Under the pieces are notes generated by a model. It did not search any database. It worked only from the letters and a program-made list of their open reading frames with translations, and was not told the origin of the DNA. 64,000 bases of DNA from Rhodanobacteraceae bacterium. Its GTDB lineage: Bacteria; Pseudomonadota; Gammaproteobacteria; Xanthomonadales; SZUA-5. This document shows positions 37,689 to 46,878 of the stretch, piece by piece; the first letter of the stretch is position 1, and each line of letters starts with the position of its first letter. The DNA is taken from the NCBI GenBank assembly GCA_016713135.1, contig JADJPR010000023.1:124001-188000 (forward strand). The letters are read 5' to 3'. The translations under genes were made by a program, and so were the position numbers.

Positions 37689-38903
37689 ATGACCGTCGAA
37701 GTCAAAGTCCCCATCCTGCCCGAATCGGTCGCCGACGCGATCATCGCCACCTGGCACAAGAAGCCAGGCGACGCGGTCAAGCGGGAAGAGAACCTGGTCG
37801 ATCTGGAGACCGACAAGGTCGTGCTCGAAGTGCCCTCGCCGGTCGACGGCGTGCTGCTGTCGATCGTCAAGAACACCGGCGACAGCGTCACCAGCCAGGA
37901 GCTGATCGCGACCATCCAGGAAGGCGCTGCGGCTGCGCCAGCGCCTGCGGCGCCGGCCGCAGCGGGGCACGGGGCACGGGGCACGGGTCCCGACGCCACT
38001 GACCAGGCTCCGTCGGTGCGCCGCATCGCCGCCGAGACCGGGATCGACCCGGCCTCGGTCGACGGCACCGGCCGCGGTGGCCGCGTGACCAAGGAAGACA
38101 TGCTCAAGGCGCAGGCCCCTGCCCCGGCGGCGGCGCCGTCCGCGAGCAAGGCGGTGGCCACCACCACTCAGGCGAGCACCGCCATCGCCGTGCCGCCGGG
38201 CGCGCGCGCCGAGCAGCGCGTGCCGATGACGCGCCTGCGTGCGCGCATCGCCGAGCGCATGATGCAGAGCAAGAACTCCATCGCCATGCTGACCTCGTTC
38301 AACGAGATCAACATGAAGCCGGTGATGGACCTGCGCAAGAAGTACGCCGAGACCTTCGAGAAGGTCCACGGCGTCAAGCTCGGTTTCATGAGCTTCTTCG
38401 TCAAGGCCTGCACCGAGGCGCTCAAGCTGCACCCGATCGTCAACGCCAGTGTCGACGGCAACGACATCATCTACCACGCCTACCAGGACATCGGCGTCGC
38501 CGTGGCCACCGACAAGGGCCTGGTGGTCCCGGTGCTGCGCAACACCGATTCGATGAGCCTGGCCGACATGGAAAAGGCCATCGGCGGCTTCGCCAAGCAG
38601 GCCCGCGAAGGCGGCCTGCAGTTGGAAGACCTGCAGGGCGGCACCTTCACCATCACCAACGGCGGCGTGTTCGGCTCGCTGTTCTCCACCCCCATCGTCA
38701 ACCCGCCGCAGAGCGCGATCCTGGGCATGCACGCCATCAAGGAACGCGCCATCGTCGAAGACGGCCAGGTCGTCGCCCGCCCGATGATGTACGTGGCAAT
38801 CAGCTACGACCACCGCATCATCGACGGCAAGGACGCGGTGCTGTTCCTGGTCGCGGTGAAGAACTTCCTGGAAGATCCGGTGAGGTTGATGTTGCATCTG
38901 TGA
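37689..38903 (+). CDS. sucB: Dihydrolipoamide succinyltransferase (E2 of 2-oxoglutarate dehydrogenase)
   Basis: A 404-residue E2 core subunit. The N-terminal lipoyl domain has the modified Lys in LETDKVVLEVPSPVDG. An E1/E3-binding domain (SVRRIAAETGIDPASVDGTG) and the catalytic acyltransferase domain follow (ARIAERMMQSKNSIAMLTSF; FTITNGGVFGSLFSTPIVNP; the DHRxxDG motif as YDHRIIDGKDAV). AAGGAATTCCC supplies the ribosome site. The first linker (residues ~92-103, AAAGHGARGTGP) is encoded by GGGGCAC tandem units (37972-37990), like a small repeat absorbed into the linker. It lies between sucA and lpd; a hairpin separates it from lpd. Confidence 0.96.
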   Translation: MTVEVKVPILPESVADAIIATWHKKPGDAVKREENLVDLETDKVVLEVPSPVDGVLLSIVKNTGDSVTSQELIATIQEGAAAAPAPAAPAAAGHGARGTGPDATDQAPSVRRIAAETGIDPASVDGTGRGGRVTKEDMLKAQAPAPAAAPSASKAVATTTQASTAIAVPPGARAEQRVPMTRLRARIAERMMQSKNSIAMLTSFNEINMKPVMDLRKKYAETFEKVHGVKLGFMSFFVKACTEALKLHPIVNASVDGNDIIYHAYQDIGVAVATDKGLVVPVLRNTDSMSLADMEKAIGGFAKQAREGGLQLEDLQGGTFTITNGGVFGSLFSTPIVNPPQSAILGMHAIKERAIVEDGQVVARPMMYVAISYDHRIIDGKDAVLFLVAVKNFLEDPVRLMLHL

Positions 38904-38950
38904 TCGGCCGGAGGCCGGTCGCGGAATGCGGTGAAAGGTGAAAAGTGAAA

Positions 38951-38977
38951 GCCCGTTTCGGCCCTGCCGAAACGGGC
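38951..38977 (+). terminator. Stem-loop between sucB and lpd (attenuator/partial terminator)
   Basis: GCCCGTTTCGG (38951-38961) pairs perfectly with CCGAAACGGGC (38967-38977) around a 5-base loop. It is flanked by GTGAAAAGTGAAA-type repeats (38929-38950) and their complements (TTTCACTTTTCACTTTTCAC at 39000-39027), which form an outer stem. It may tune expression of lpd relative to sucAB. Confidence 0.6.
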
Positions 38978-39041
38978 AAAAGTGCCGCTTTTCGATTCCC
39001 TTTCACTTTTCACTTTTCACTTTTCACAAGGTTTCTGCCCC

Positions 39042-40469
39042 ATGTCCACCGACTACGACGTGATCGTCATCGGCGCCGGCCCGGCCGGCTATGTCGCCGC
39101 CATTCGCGCTGCGCAGCTCGGCCTGAAGACCGCCTGCATCGACGATTTCATCGGCAAGGACGGCAAGCCGGCGCTCGGCGGCACCTGCCTCAACGTGGGC
39201 TGCATCCCGTCCAAGGCGCTGCTGGAGTCGTCCAAGCAGTTCCATGCGCTGACCCATTCGTTCAAGGACCACGGCATCAGCGCCGGGGCGCCGAGCATCG
39301 ACGTGCCGACGATGATCGGGCGCAAGGACAAGATCGTGAAGCAGCTGACCGGTGGCATCGGCATGCTGTTCAAGGCGAACAAGGTGATGAGCATCGCCGG
39401 GCGCGGCAAGCTGCTCGCCGGCAAGCGGGTGGAAGTCACCGCGCACGACGGCAGCGTTTCCACCCTGAGCGCCAACCACGTGATCCTGGCCGCCGGCAGC
39501 GTGCCGATCCAGATCCCCTCGATCCCCTTCGATGGCAAGTACATCGTCGACAACGTCGGCGCGCTGGATTTCGACACCGTGCCCAGGCGCTTCGGCGTCA
39601 TCGGTGCCGGCGTGATCGGCCTGGAGATGGGTTCGGTGTGGAAGCGCCTCGGCGCCGAAGTCACGGTGCTCGAAGCCCTGCCCGATTTCCTCGCCGCCTG
39701 CGATGCGGATATCGCCCGCGTGGCCGCCCGCGAGTACAAGAAGCAGGGACTGGACATCAAGCTCGGCTGCAAGGTCAACGCCGCCGAAGTCAAGGGCGAG
39801 GAAGTCCACATCCGCTACACCGACGCCAGCGGCGCCGAGCAGAGCATCGTGGTCGACCGCCTGCTGGTCTCGGTCGGCCGCCGCGCGCATACCCGCGGCC
39901 TGCTGGCCGACGACTCGGGCGTCGCGCTGAATGCGCGCGGCCAGATCGAGGTCGACGAGCACAACCGCACCGCCGCGGATGACGTCTGGGCCATCGGCGA
40001 CTGCGTGCGCGGCCCGATGCTGGCGCACAAGGGCTCCGAGGAAGGCATCGCGGTGGCCGAACTGATCGCCGGCAAGGCCGGTCACGTCAACCTCGACACG
40101 ATTCCGTGGGTGATCTACACCGAGCCGGAAATCGCCTGGGTGGGCAAGACCGAGAAGGAATGCAAGGACGCCGGGATCCCGGTGAAGACCGGCAGTTTCC
40201 CCTTCGCCGCGGTCGGCCGCGCGATGGCGATGAACGAGACCTACGGCCAGGTGAAGATCATCGCCCACGCCGAGACCGATCGGGTGCTCGGCGTGCACAT
40301 GATCGGCCCGATGGTGTCCGAGCTGATCGCCGAATGCGTGGTCGCGATGGAGTTCCAGGCCAGCAGCGAAGACCTCGCGCGCATCTGCCACGCGCACCCG
40401 ACGCTGTCCGAGGCGGTGCACGAGGCGGCGCTGGCGGTGGACAAGCGCGCGATCCATCGGGCGAACTGA
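39042..40469 (+). CDS. lpdA: Dihydrolipoyl dehydrogenase (E3)
   Basis: A 475-residue flavoprotein that reoxidises dihydrolipoamide with NAD+. FAD-binding GAGPAGYVAAIRAAQLG, the redox disulfide GGTCLNVGCIPSKALLES, NAD-binding FGVIGAGVIGLEMGSVW, the second FAD motif DDVWAIGDCVRGPMLAHKGS and the C-terminal catalytic His-Glu pair (CHAHPTLSEAVHEAAL) are all present. The ATG at 39042, after CACAAGG, gives the usual MSTDYDVIVIGAGPAG start; the upstream open frame runs through the intergenic hairpin and is rejected. It completes the sucA-sucB-lpd set for the 2-oxoglutarate dehydrogenase complex and may also serve pyruvate dehydrogenase. Confidence 0.97.
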   Translation: MSTDYDVIVIGAGPAGYVAAIRAAQLGLKTACIDDFIGKDGKPALGGTCLNVGCIPSKALLESSKQFHALTHSFKDHGISAGAPSIDVPTMIGRKDKIVKQLTGGIGMLFKANKVMSIAGRGKLLAGKRVEVTAHDGSVSTLSANHVILAAGSVPIQIPSIPFDGKYIVDNVGALDFDTVPRRFGVIGAGVIGLEMGSVWKRLGAEVTVLEALPDFLAACDADIARVAAREYKKQGLDIKLGCKVNAAEVKGEEVHIRYTDASGAEQSIVVDRLLVSVGRRAHTRGLLADDSGVALNARGQIEVDEHNRTAADDVWAIGDCVRGPMLAHKGSEEGIAVAELIAGKAGHVNLDTIPWVIYTEPEIAWVGKTEKECKDAGIPVKTGSFPFAAVGRAMAMNETYGQVKIIAHAETDRVLGVHMIGPMVSELIAECVVAMEFQASSEDLARICHAHPTLSEAVHEAALAVDKRAIHRAN

Positions 40470-40480
40470 GACATCAACCC

Positions 40481-40507
40481 GGCGGGGAGTCTTGCGGACG
40501 CCCCGCC
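40481..40507. terminator. Terminator-like hairpin after lpd
   Basis: GGCGGGGAGTC (40481-40491) pairs with GACGCCCCGCC (40497-40507), with one A-G mismatch and a 5-base loop. It lies between the stop codons of converging lpd and the regulator's C-terminal half. Confidence 0.55.
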
Positions 40508-40555
40508 CGGCAATGCTTGCGGAGGGACGAGGCGCGCGCGATGAGCCCCGCCCCC

Positions 40556-41779
40556 TCAGTGCGCTTCCTGCCTCCCCAGTGCGGTCAACGGTCCGAGGAG
40601 CGCGCTGCCGATGTCGGACTCGGCCGCCGTCGACCGTTGCACCAACACGCGCTGGCCATCCGCAGAAATCGCGATACGCGGGGCGGTCTGGAGCTCACCC
40701 AGGTCGAGGACGGTGACGGGGCTTGCGTCGGGGTGTAGCACAACACGCTTCAGCAGCGTGCGCAGGCGGTCGTCGTCGAGATCCAGGTACCACAGCGCTC
40801 CGGCAGAGATGCGCCAGGAGGTCACCGACAGCAGCGGCACGCCGCGGCGGACCACCTCCGCGCTGGTCCACGGCGGCGCGCTGCAGCGCACCTCCGAACT
40901 GCCCAGATGCAGGAGACACAGGCGCTCGCCGTCGGCTTCCACCATCGGCGCGAGCCCGTCCAGACCCGCGAGGGCGCGGGGCTGGGCGCCCGTTTCGGCG
41001 AGATCGAGCATGAATGCGCTCCAGCCGCGACCGACGTCGGCCACGTAGGCGATTCCACTGGCGTGCGGGCGGGCGGCACGCACGCGCGTCTGCGGCAGCG
41101 CGATTTCGCGCGCTGGTCGGTCGTCGCCGAAGTCGCGCAACAGCACGCGCTGGCCTGCGTTCTCGTGCAGGGCGATGCTGGTCAGCTGCCTGCCGTCGGC
41201 GCCGAAGGTGGGATCCGCCAGGAGCGCCACGTCGTCGCCAACCAACGCCCGCGGTTCGGCGTTGGCCGACTCCAGCCACCACCGTCGATATTGGCCGCTG
41301 CGGTCGGAAACGAGGACGATGCCTTCCCCGGATGGGGCGAAGGCCGGATCGCGATTGCTTCCGGTGGACTCCGCGATCCTCTGCGGCGGCGCCCGCGTTG
41401 CCAGATCGTGCAGCCAGAGTTCGAATCTCGGGCGTCCGCGTTCGATTTCGAACACTGCCTGTGCCAGTGAGTCCGGGACATCGACCTGGTCGGCACCGCG
41501 CAGCCCGAGTGCCCGCCAGTCCCCGCTCTCGGTGTCGAGCAGGTGCAGTTCGCGCTGTGCGCCAGGCCCCACCGGAACCAGCAGCTGCCGCGCATCGGGC
41601 AGCCAGTCGAACCGGCCGAAGGCGATCGGCTTCGTGGTCAGGACCTGGACCTCGCCGCCGCGGGCGGAGACGCGCAGCAACTGCCCGCCGGGCGGGCGTC
41701 CGCGGCGAAAGGCCAGCCAACGCCCATCCGGCGACAGCTTGGGTTCGCTGTCGTAGTCCTGCGCGGCGCGCGCGTACAC
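40556..41779 (-). CDS. Propeller half of a CadC-like regulator, separated by an in-frame TGA
   Basis: A 407-residue WD40/TolB-type propeller region (PD40 repeats such as DSEPKLSPDGRWLAFRRGRP; NRDPAFAPSGEGIVLVSDRS; LADPTFGADGRQLTSIALHE). It has no signal peptide or good start of its own: the first start-like codon is a GTG at 41779 without a ribosome site. The same frame continues upstream (QAEYLDPVEWDAQDRGLWLG) to the TGA at 41912-41914 and then into the winged-helix gene 41912-42886. The two are therefore almost certainly one protein of about 776 residues divided by a nonsense codon. The C-terminal sensor half probably lies in the periplasm. Confidence 0.75.
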   Translation of the reverse strand: MYARAAQDYDSEPKLSPDGRWLAFRRGRPPGGQLLRVSARGGEVQVLTTKPIAFGRFDWLPDARQLLVPVGPGAQRELHLLDTESGDWRALGLRGADQVDVPDSLAQAVFEIERGRPRFELWLHDLATRAPPQRIAESTGSNRDPAFAPSGEGIVLVSDRSGQYRRWWLESANAEPRALVGDDVALLADPTFGADGRQLTSIALHENAGQRVLLRDFGDDRPAREIALPQTRVRAARPHASGIAYVADVGRGWSAFMLDLAETGAQPRALAGLDGLAPMVEADGERLCLLHLGSSEVRCSAPPWTSAEVVRRGVPLLSVTSWRISAGALWYLDLDDDRLRTLLKRVVLHPDASPVTVLDLGELQTAPRIAISADGQRVLVQRSTAAESDIGSALLGPLTALGRQEAH

Positions 41780-41911
41780 CAGCGGATGATCGCGTCCTTG
41801 CGGGTCGCGCCACGCCAGCTGCTGCGCCGGCGAACCCTGCTCCAGCGGCCTGCCCAGCCACAGGCCGCGGTCCTGCGCGTCCCACTCGACAGGGTCAAGG
41901 TACTCCGCCTG

Positions 41912-42886
41912 TCAAGGCCCATATGACTGCGGCGGTCCTGCCTGCAGTCCCTCGATCGGTGCGACCAGGATCTCGCATCTGCCGCCGCGCACGCGCTGCC
42001 AGGCGAGCCGGTCTCCCGCGCGCGACCATGCCGGCATCAGATCCTGGTCGGCAGCACCGGCAATCTCGACACCTGCACCGCCGGCAACCGCCGCGATCAC
42101 AATGCGCGAGCGCAGCGAGTCCGGCAGGAAGCGCACGTGCGCGAAGCGCTTGGCGTCAGGCGCCAGCGCGGGCTGGCGTTCCTGCCGCAGCGTCGAGGTC
42201 AGCAGGCGCACGCGCGGCGGCGGGATCCCCGCGACGGTCGGCGTTGTCATTGCCGGGACCGACACATCGTCGCGCGGCCACCACGCGCCGAAACCGACCG
42301 CGGTAGCCAGCGCCAACAAGCCGAGCACCCCGAGGCGCGCGCGACGTCCAGGCGCCCGCAGCGCGGCCACAGACCCGTGCCCCGCGGTGGCCGCGCGTGG
42401 ATCCGGCATGACTTCCGCCGAGGCGGCGCCGGCAACCTGCGGCGCGACCGGCGGAGCCGCCGCCTCTTCCGGCAACGCTGACGGCACAGCGGCCTCGGCG
42501 GCCGGTGCCAGCGCTTCCGGCGTCGCCAGCAAGCGATAGCCGACGCGCGGCACCGTCTGGATCAATTGCGAGTGCGGAACCGGGTCACCCAGCGCGCGCC
42601 GCAGTTCCTTGATCGCGTGGCTGAGCACGTCCGGCAGCGGGTACTCGCCCGGCCACACCTGGTCCATGATCTGGTCGCGGCTCAGGGTGCGTCCGGCATG
42701 GCGCACCAGCACCAGCAGCACGCACATCGACTTCGGCGTCAGCCGCGCCGAGGTACCCTCACGCTCGATCCGCAGCGAACTGAAATCGACCCGCGCATCG
42801 CCCAGGCGCCAGACGCCGGCGGCCGCGAGCGCGTCAGCGCCGACGCGCGCGGCGCGGGCGATCTCGGTGGCAGGAACGGCGTTCAT
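41912..42886 (-). CDS. CadC-like winged-helix regulator, N-terminal half ending at an in-frame TGA
   Basis: Membrane-anchored transcription regulator. The OmpR/PhoB-type winged helix occupies about residues 25-120 (VWRLGDARVDFSSLRIEREG; LTPKSMCVLLVLVRHAGRTL; DQIMDQVWPGEYPLPDVLSH; IQTVPRVGYRLL). A Pro/Ala-rich linker, one membrane helix (LGVLGLLALATAVGFGAWW) and the first propeller blades follow (SRAGDRLAWQRVRGGRCEIL). Translation ends at TGA 41912-41914, inside what should be a continuing propeller: the frame beyond the stop is open and coding-like to 40556. One-component regulators of this kind sense periplasmic signals and act directly on DNA. As given it would be truncated but would still carry the DNA-binding and membrane parts. 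Confidence 0.82.
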   Translation of the reverse strand: MNAVPATEIARAARVGADALAAAGVWRLGDARVDFSSLRIEREGTSARLTPKSMCVLLVLVRHAGRTLSRDQIMDQVWPGEYPLPDVLSHAIKELRRALGDPVPHSQLIQTVPRVGYRLLATPEALAPAAEAAVPSALPEEAAAPPVAPQVAGAASAEVMPDPRAATAGHGSVAALRAPGRRARLGVLGLLALATAVGFGAWWPRDDVSVPAMTTPTVAGIPPPRVRLLTSTLRQERQPALAPDAKRFAHVRFLPDSLRSRIVIAAVAGGAGVEIAGAADQDLMPAWSRAGDRLAWQRVRGGRCEILVAPIEGLQAGPPQSYGP

Positions 42887-43065
42887 CTCCTCGGGTCAGG
42901 CAAGATCCGTTCCGGGGCCCCCGATGATAGGCCACCGGCGCAGCGGCGGCTCGAATGGCGTTCGCGGGCCACACTTCATGGTCCTTTCATCGATCCGACA
43001 GCGGCCATTCGTGCACGGCTGCCGCCGGCGGTGCAGATTGACGCAACCTGGTGAGGACCCGACCG

Positions 43066-44979
43066 ATGTCCCTCTGCATGCAAACCCCGACCTTGTGGCT
43101 GGCGCTCGCCGCGACGGCGGTCGATGGTGACCATTTCCATGCGCACTTGCAGGCGCCCGCGGTGCCGGCCGCGGCGGTCGACTGGCGCGCGTCCAGCGGC
43201 CTGGCCACGCCGCCGCCGCTGCCAGCCGGCAAGTCGGCCAGCGACAGCTTCGCGATCAATGCCGGCCTCACCGGACCGTGGTTCGAGGCGGCCACCAGCG
43301 GACAGGGCTTCCTGCTTGACGTGGTGCCTTCCGCCCAGGTGCTGTCCTTCGGGTGGTTCACCTACGGTCCGGCGCAGCCAGACGGCAGCGCGCCGCCGCA
43401 ACGCTGGCTCACCGGGGCCGGCGCCTACACCGGGGCGATCGCGCAAACCACGCTGTTCCTGTCCGAGGGCGGAGCCTTCCAGGCGGGCCCGGTGCCCGGC
43501 GCGCGCGCAGTCGGCAACCTGCGCTTCGAATTCGCCGATTGCGCACACGCCAGCGTCAGCTACTCGGTGCGGCGCAACGCGCTCAGCGGCAGCGGCGACC
43601 CGACCACCGGCGATCTCGTCGAAGGCGAGATCGCGCTGACGCGGGTGACCGCCGACCAGTACTGCGACGAGGTGGCGAGCGGCACCGCGATCACCGACGT
43701 GACCGTGCTCGCGATGGACGGCGGCCCGCCGCGCAGCGGCCATAGCGTGGTGGTGCGCGACGGGCGCATCGTGCAGATCGCGCCGAGCGCGAGCCTGGCG
43801 CTTGGTCCGGCTGTCGCGCGCATCGACGGCGGCGGCCGCTGGCTGCTGCCAGGACTCATCGATGGGCATACCCACGAGCAGCCGGGCGTCGACAACTGGC
43901 CGAACGATGTCGCCGGCAACCTCGTGATGTCGCTCGCGAGCGGCGTCACCAGCCTGATCAACATGGGCGATTTCACCAACGCGCTGCCGCCGGTGCGCGC
44001 GGCGGTGCGCCGCGGCGAACTCGCCGGCCCGCAGCTCTACCTCGGGCGCTTCGCGCGCGGACCCAGCGACGGCGGCGGCGCCGGCTATGTGGTCTCCGGT
44101 GCGCAATCGGCACAGAGCCTGGTGGCGAGCGCGGTCGAGGACGGCTACGACTTCATCAAGAGCTACGACGCGATCGACGCCGGCACCCTCGACGTGCTGT
44201 TCGCGAGCGCCCGCGAACGCGGCCTCGCCGTGCTCGGCCACGGCAACAACAGCGTCGCCATCGACGACCTCGTGGGCCGCGGCCTGCGCATGCTGGTGCA
44301 CGCGAACATCTACCAGCGCTCGGCCGCGCTCGGCGGGCTCGCGTCGACTGCCGAAGTGCCGCAGCGCGCCGCGGTGCTGCGCCAGAACGGTGCGGCGATC
44401 GGCGCCACGCTCGCGGTCATCGACCTGATCGTCGGCTTCGGGCTCGATGCGCTCGCCGGCCGCGATCCCAACCTGCGCGTGCTGCAGCAACCCGGCATCG
44501 AGTACATGGACGACCGCGCGCTGGTTTCCTGGCGCTCGATGATGCAGTTCCGGTCCGACATCCGCGCGCCGGTGGACCGTCGCGCGAGCTTCGCGGCGAT
44601 GCAGCAGACGGTGCTCGCCTTTCACCAGGCGGGCGTGCCGATCGTTGCTGGCAGCGACAGCATCGGCATCCCCGGCGTGGTGCCCGGTTTCGCCTTGCAC
44701 CGCGAGATTGCCCTGCTGCAGCAGAGCGGCCTGTCCGCCGAGGAGGCGATCGCCAGCGCCACCCGCGTGCCAGGCGAGTTCATAAGGCGCTACTTCCCGG
44801 CGCGCGACCACGTCGGCGTGATCGCGGTCGGCGCGCGCGCCGATTTGCTGCTGGTCGACGGCGATCCGCGCGCGGACCTTGCACGGCTGATGGACCCGGC
44901 CGGCGTGATGGCGGCCGGCCGCTGGTACCCGCGCGACTGGCTGCGCGCACAACTGACGATGCTGAGGGACACGCGATGA
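43066..44979 (+). CDS. Secreted amidohydrolase with an N-terminal W(F/Y)T(Y/F/H) module
   Basis: A 637-residue exported protein (MSLCMQTPTLWLALAATAV signal). Residues ~60-200 form a beta-rich module (AATSGQGFLLDVV...LSFGWFTYG...SVSYSVRRNALSGSGDP) that recurs in two neighbouring genes. The rest is an amidohydrolase: metal ligands HTH in PGLIDGHTHEQPG, Lys in YDFIKSYDAI, His in VLGHGNN and HANIYQRS, Asp in VAGSDSIGIPG, and a closing VGARADLLLVDGDPRAD. ATG 43066 has GAGGA 9 bases upstream; the frame also opens at a GTG 15 bases earlier. It overlaps the next gene by ATGA, so the two are coupled. The substrate is unknown; only a distant relative of the enzyme at 7094-8362. Confidence 0.87.
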   Translation: MSLCMQTPTLWLALAATAVDGDHFHAHLQAPAVPAAAVDWRASSGLATPPPLPAGKSASDSFAINAGLTGPWFEAATSGQGFLLDVVPSAQVLSFGWFTYGPAQPDGSAPPQRWLTGAGAYTGAIAQTTLFLSEGGAFQAGPVPGARAVGNLRFEFADCAHASVSYSVRRNALSGSGDPTTGDLVEGEIALTRVTADQYCDEVASGTAITDVTVLAMDGGPPRSGHSVVVRDGRIVQIAPSASLALGPAVARIDGGGRWLLPGLIDGHTHEQPGVDNWPNDVAGNLVMSLASGVTSLINMGDFTNALPPVRAAVRRGELAGPQLYLGRFARGPSDGGGAGYVVSGAQSAQSLVASAVEDGYDFIKSYDAIDAGTLDVLFASARERGLAVLGHGNNSVAIDDLVGRGLRMLVHANIYQRSAALGGLASTAEVPQRAAVLRQNGAAIGATLAVIDLIVGFGLDALAGRDPNLRVLQQPGIEYMDDRALVSWRSMMQFRSDIRAPVDRRASFAAMQQTVLAFHQAGVPIVAGSDSIGIPGVVPGFALHREIALLQQSGLSAEEAIASATRVPGEFIRRYFPARDHVGVIAVGARADLLLVDGDPRADLARLMDPAGVMAAGRWYPRDWLRAQLTMLRDTR

Positions 44980-46574
44980 GAACGATCTTCGCACTGCTGC
45001 TCCTCGCGGTCGCCCAGGCCGACGCCCAGTCGCTGCTGCGCAGCCACGGCGGCTGCTGCGCCTACGGCTGGGCAGTCGCCGACATCGGCGACCTCGATGG
45101 CGACGGCCGCCGCGACTTCCTGGTCGCAGCGAACAGCTCCGGACAGGTGTACGCGCACTCGAGCGCGCGCGTCGAGGCGCTATGGGTCGCGACGCTCGCC
45201 GGCAGCGATCTCGGCTACGCGATCTCTGCAGCGGGAGACGTCGACGGCGACGGCATCGAGGACGTGATCGCCGGCGCGCCGACGCGCGGCGGGCTTGGTG
45301 TCGTGCACCTGCGCTCCGGGCGCGACGGCGCGCTGTTGCGGGAGATCGCCGCGCCGGCCGGCGCCTCCCGCTTCGGCGCCGCGGTGTCGAGCATCGGTGA
45401 CATCGACGCCGACGGCCGCAGCGACCTGCTCGTGGGCGCGCCCGGCAGCGGCCGTGTGTTGCTGCTCTCGGGCGCCAGCGGCGGCGAGATCGCGAGCGTC
45501 GAACAGGCCGGTGGCGAGTTCGGCGCCGGCGTTGCCGGCACCGACGACCTGGATGGCGACGGCGTGCGCGACTTCATCGTCGGCGCGCCCTCGCTGCAGG
45601 GCGGTCGCGCCTTCGTCTACTCCGGGCGCACGCGTGCGCTGCTGCTGACGCTCGCGCCGGAGGCCGGTGGCGGCCGTTACGGCGAGTTCTTCGTCGCCGG
45701 TGCCGGCGATGTCGACGGCGACGGCCTTGGCGACCTCTACGTCGGCGCCTATGCCGAGTCCGGCAACCGCGGCGCTGCCTATGTTTATTCCGGCCGCGAC
45801 GGCGCGCGCCTGCACCGATTCCTCGGCGATGCCGGCGAGGGCCTCGGCCCTGGTCGCGGCGCCGGCGACGTGAACGCAGACGGCCGCGCCGACCTGATCG
45901 TCGGCGGCTACACCTGGAGCGGCGGCGGACGCACCGAGGGCGGCCGCGTGCGCATCTTCAGCGGCGCCGATGGCAGCGTGCTCGCGAGTGCGAACGGCGG
46001 CCGCGTGCGCGGCCAGTTCGGCTTCGACGCGGTCGGGCTCGGCGACGTCAGCGGCGACGGTCGCCTCGATTTCATCGTCGCCAGCGCGCCCGCGAACGCG
46101 GTCGACCTGTATGCCGGCGCGATCGACCGCGCCGCGCCCTTCGCGGTCGGCGACGGCCTCGGCGGCGCCTGGCGCGACCCGGCCAACGAGGGCCAGGGCC
46201 TGTTCCTCGAGTCGCACACCGGCCTCGACGTGATCTCCGGCGTCTGGTTCACCCACAGCCGGCTGCCACCGGATGCCGGCAGCGGCCTGCGTTGGCTCAC
46301 CTTCGCCGGCCGCATCGAAGGCGCCAGCGGCGAGCTGCCGCTGGTGCTGACCCGCGGCGGCGTGTTCGACACCCCGGGCCCGGTCGAGAACCACGTGGTG
46401 GGAACGCTCTCGCTGCAGTTCCGCGACTGCACCCACGCCGACGCCCGCTACGTGGTCCGCGAGAACGCGATCAGCGGCCAGGGCGATCCCGCCAGCGGCG
46501 CGCTGCGCAGCGGGCGCATGGCGCTGACCCGGATCACCCCGGACGCGCGTTGCGGAACGCCCACAACCCGCTGA
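44976..46574 (+). CDS. Secreted FG-GAP propeller protein with a W(F/Y)T(Y/F/H) module
   Basis: A 532-residue exported protein (MRTIFALLLLAVAQADA signal). About seven FG-GAP repeats with calcium-binding D-x-D-x-D-G loops (DIGDLDGDGRRDFLVAAN; AGDVDGDGIEDVIAGAPT; GDIDADGRSDLLVGAP; GDVNADGRADLIVGG; GDVSGDGRLDFIVAS) form an integrin-like beta-propeller. The C-terminal ~150 residues carry the module shared with the flanking genes (PANEGQGLFLE...SGVWFTHS...ARYVVRENAISGQGDP), ending at a conserved Cys. Its start overlaps the amidohydrolase stop (ATGA). Such propellers bind ligands or other proteins at the cell surface; no catalytic domain is visible. Confidence 0.85.
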   Translation: MRTIFALLLLAVAQADAQSLLRSHGGCCAYGWAVADIGDLDGDGRRDFLVAANSSGQVYAHSSARVEALWVATLAGSDLGYAISAAGDVDGDGIEDVIAGAPTRGGLGVVHLRSGRDGALLREIAAPAGASRFGAAVSSIGDIDADGRSDLLVGAPGSGRVLLLSGASGGEIASVEQAGGEFGAGVAGTDDLDGDGVRDFIVGAPSLQGGRAFVYSGRTRALLLTLAPEAGGGRYGEFFVAGAGDVDGDGLGDLYVGAYAESGNRGAAYVYSGRDGARLHRFLGDAGEGLGPGRGAGDVNADGRADLIVGGYTWSGGGRTEGGRVRIFSGADGSVLASANGGRVRGQFGFDAVGLGDVSGDGRLDFIVASAPANAVDLYAGAIDRAAPFAVGDGLGGAWRDPANEGQGLFLESHTGLDVISGVWFTHSRLPPDAGSGLRWLTFAGRIEGASGELPLVLTRGGVFDTPGPVENHVVGTLSLQFRDCTHADARYVVRENAISGQGDPASGALRSGRMALTRITPDARCGTPTTR

Positions 46575-46878
46575 GCCCACTCGCGTTTCCAGCACGCCGA
46601 ACCGGCCGCGACCGGCGCCATGGCGCGCCTTGCCGGCATCGGTACTTGCGTGTTCGCCTTTGGTCCCGCCGGCAGGGTCGAAGAGCGGCTGGTACACTCG
46701 TCCTCGTCCGGCAATGTGTCCAGGTGGTTTGCGGTTGCAGGCGCCGCGCCCCTGCTGACAACTTGATCCCCGAGGACCGGCGCGCCATTCGCTCGCTGGA
46801 TGTCCCGTCTGCGCTGGCACGCCACGCAAGCCCGGCGCGCGCTTGCGGCATCATCGGGCGAGCCGAGGGAGCGCGTGC
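46575..46878. other. Intergenic region before the propeller-GGDEF gene
   Basis: No gene or repeat is convincing here. It must contain the promoter of the next gene; I could not identify a reliable -35/-10 pair. AGGGAG just before 46879 is the ribosome site. Confidence 0.4.

Noticed and set aside
41912..41914. Selenocysteine at the in-frame TGA of the CadC-like regulator
   Set aside because: The position lies in a propeller with no redox site, no convincing SECIS-like hairpin was seen directly after it, and the family is not a known selenoprotein.
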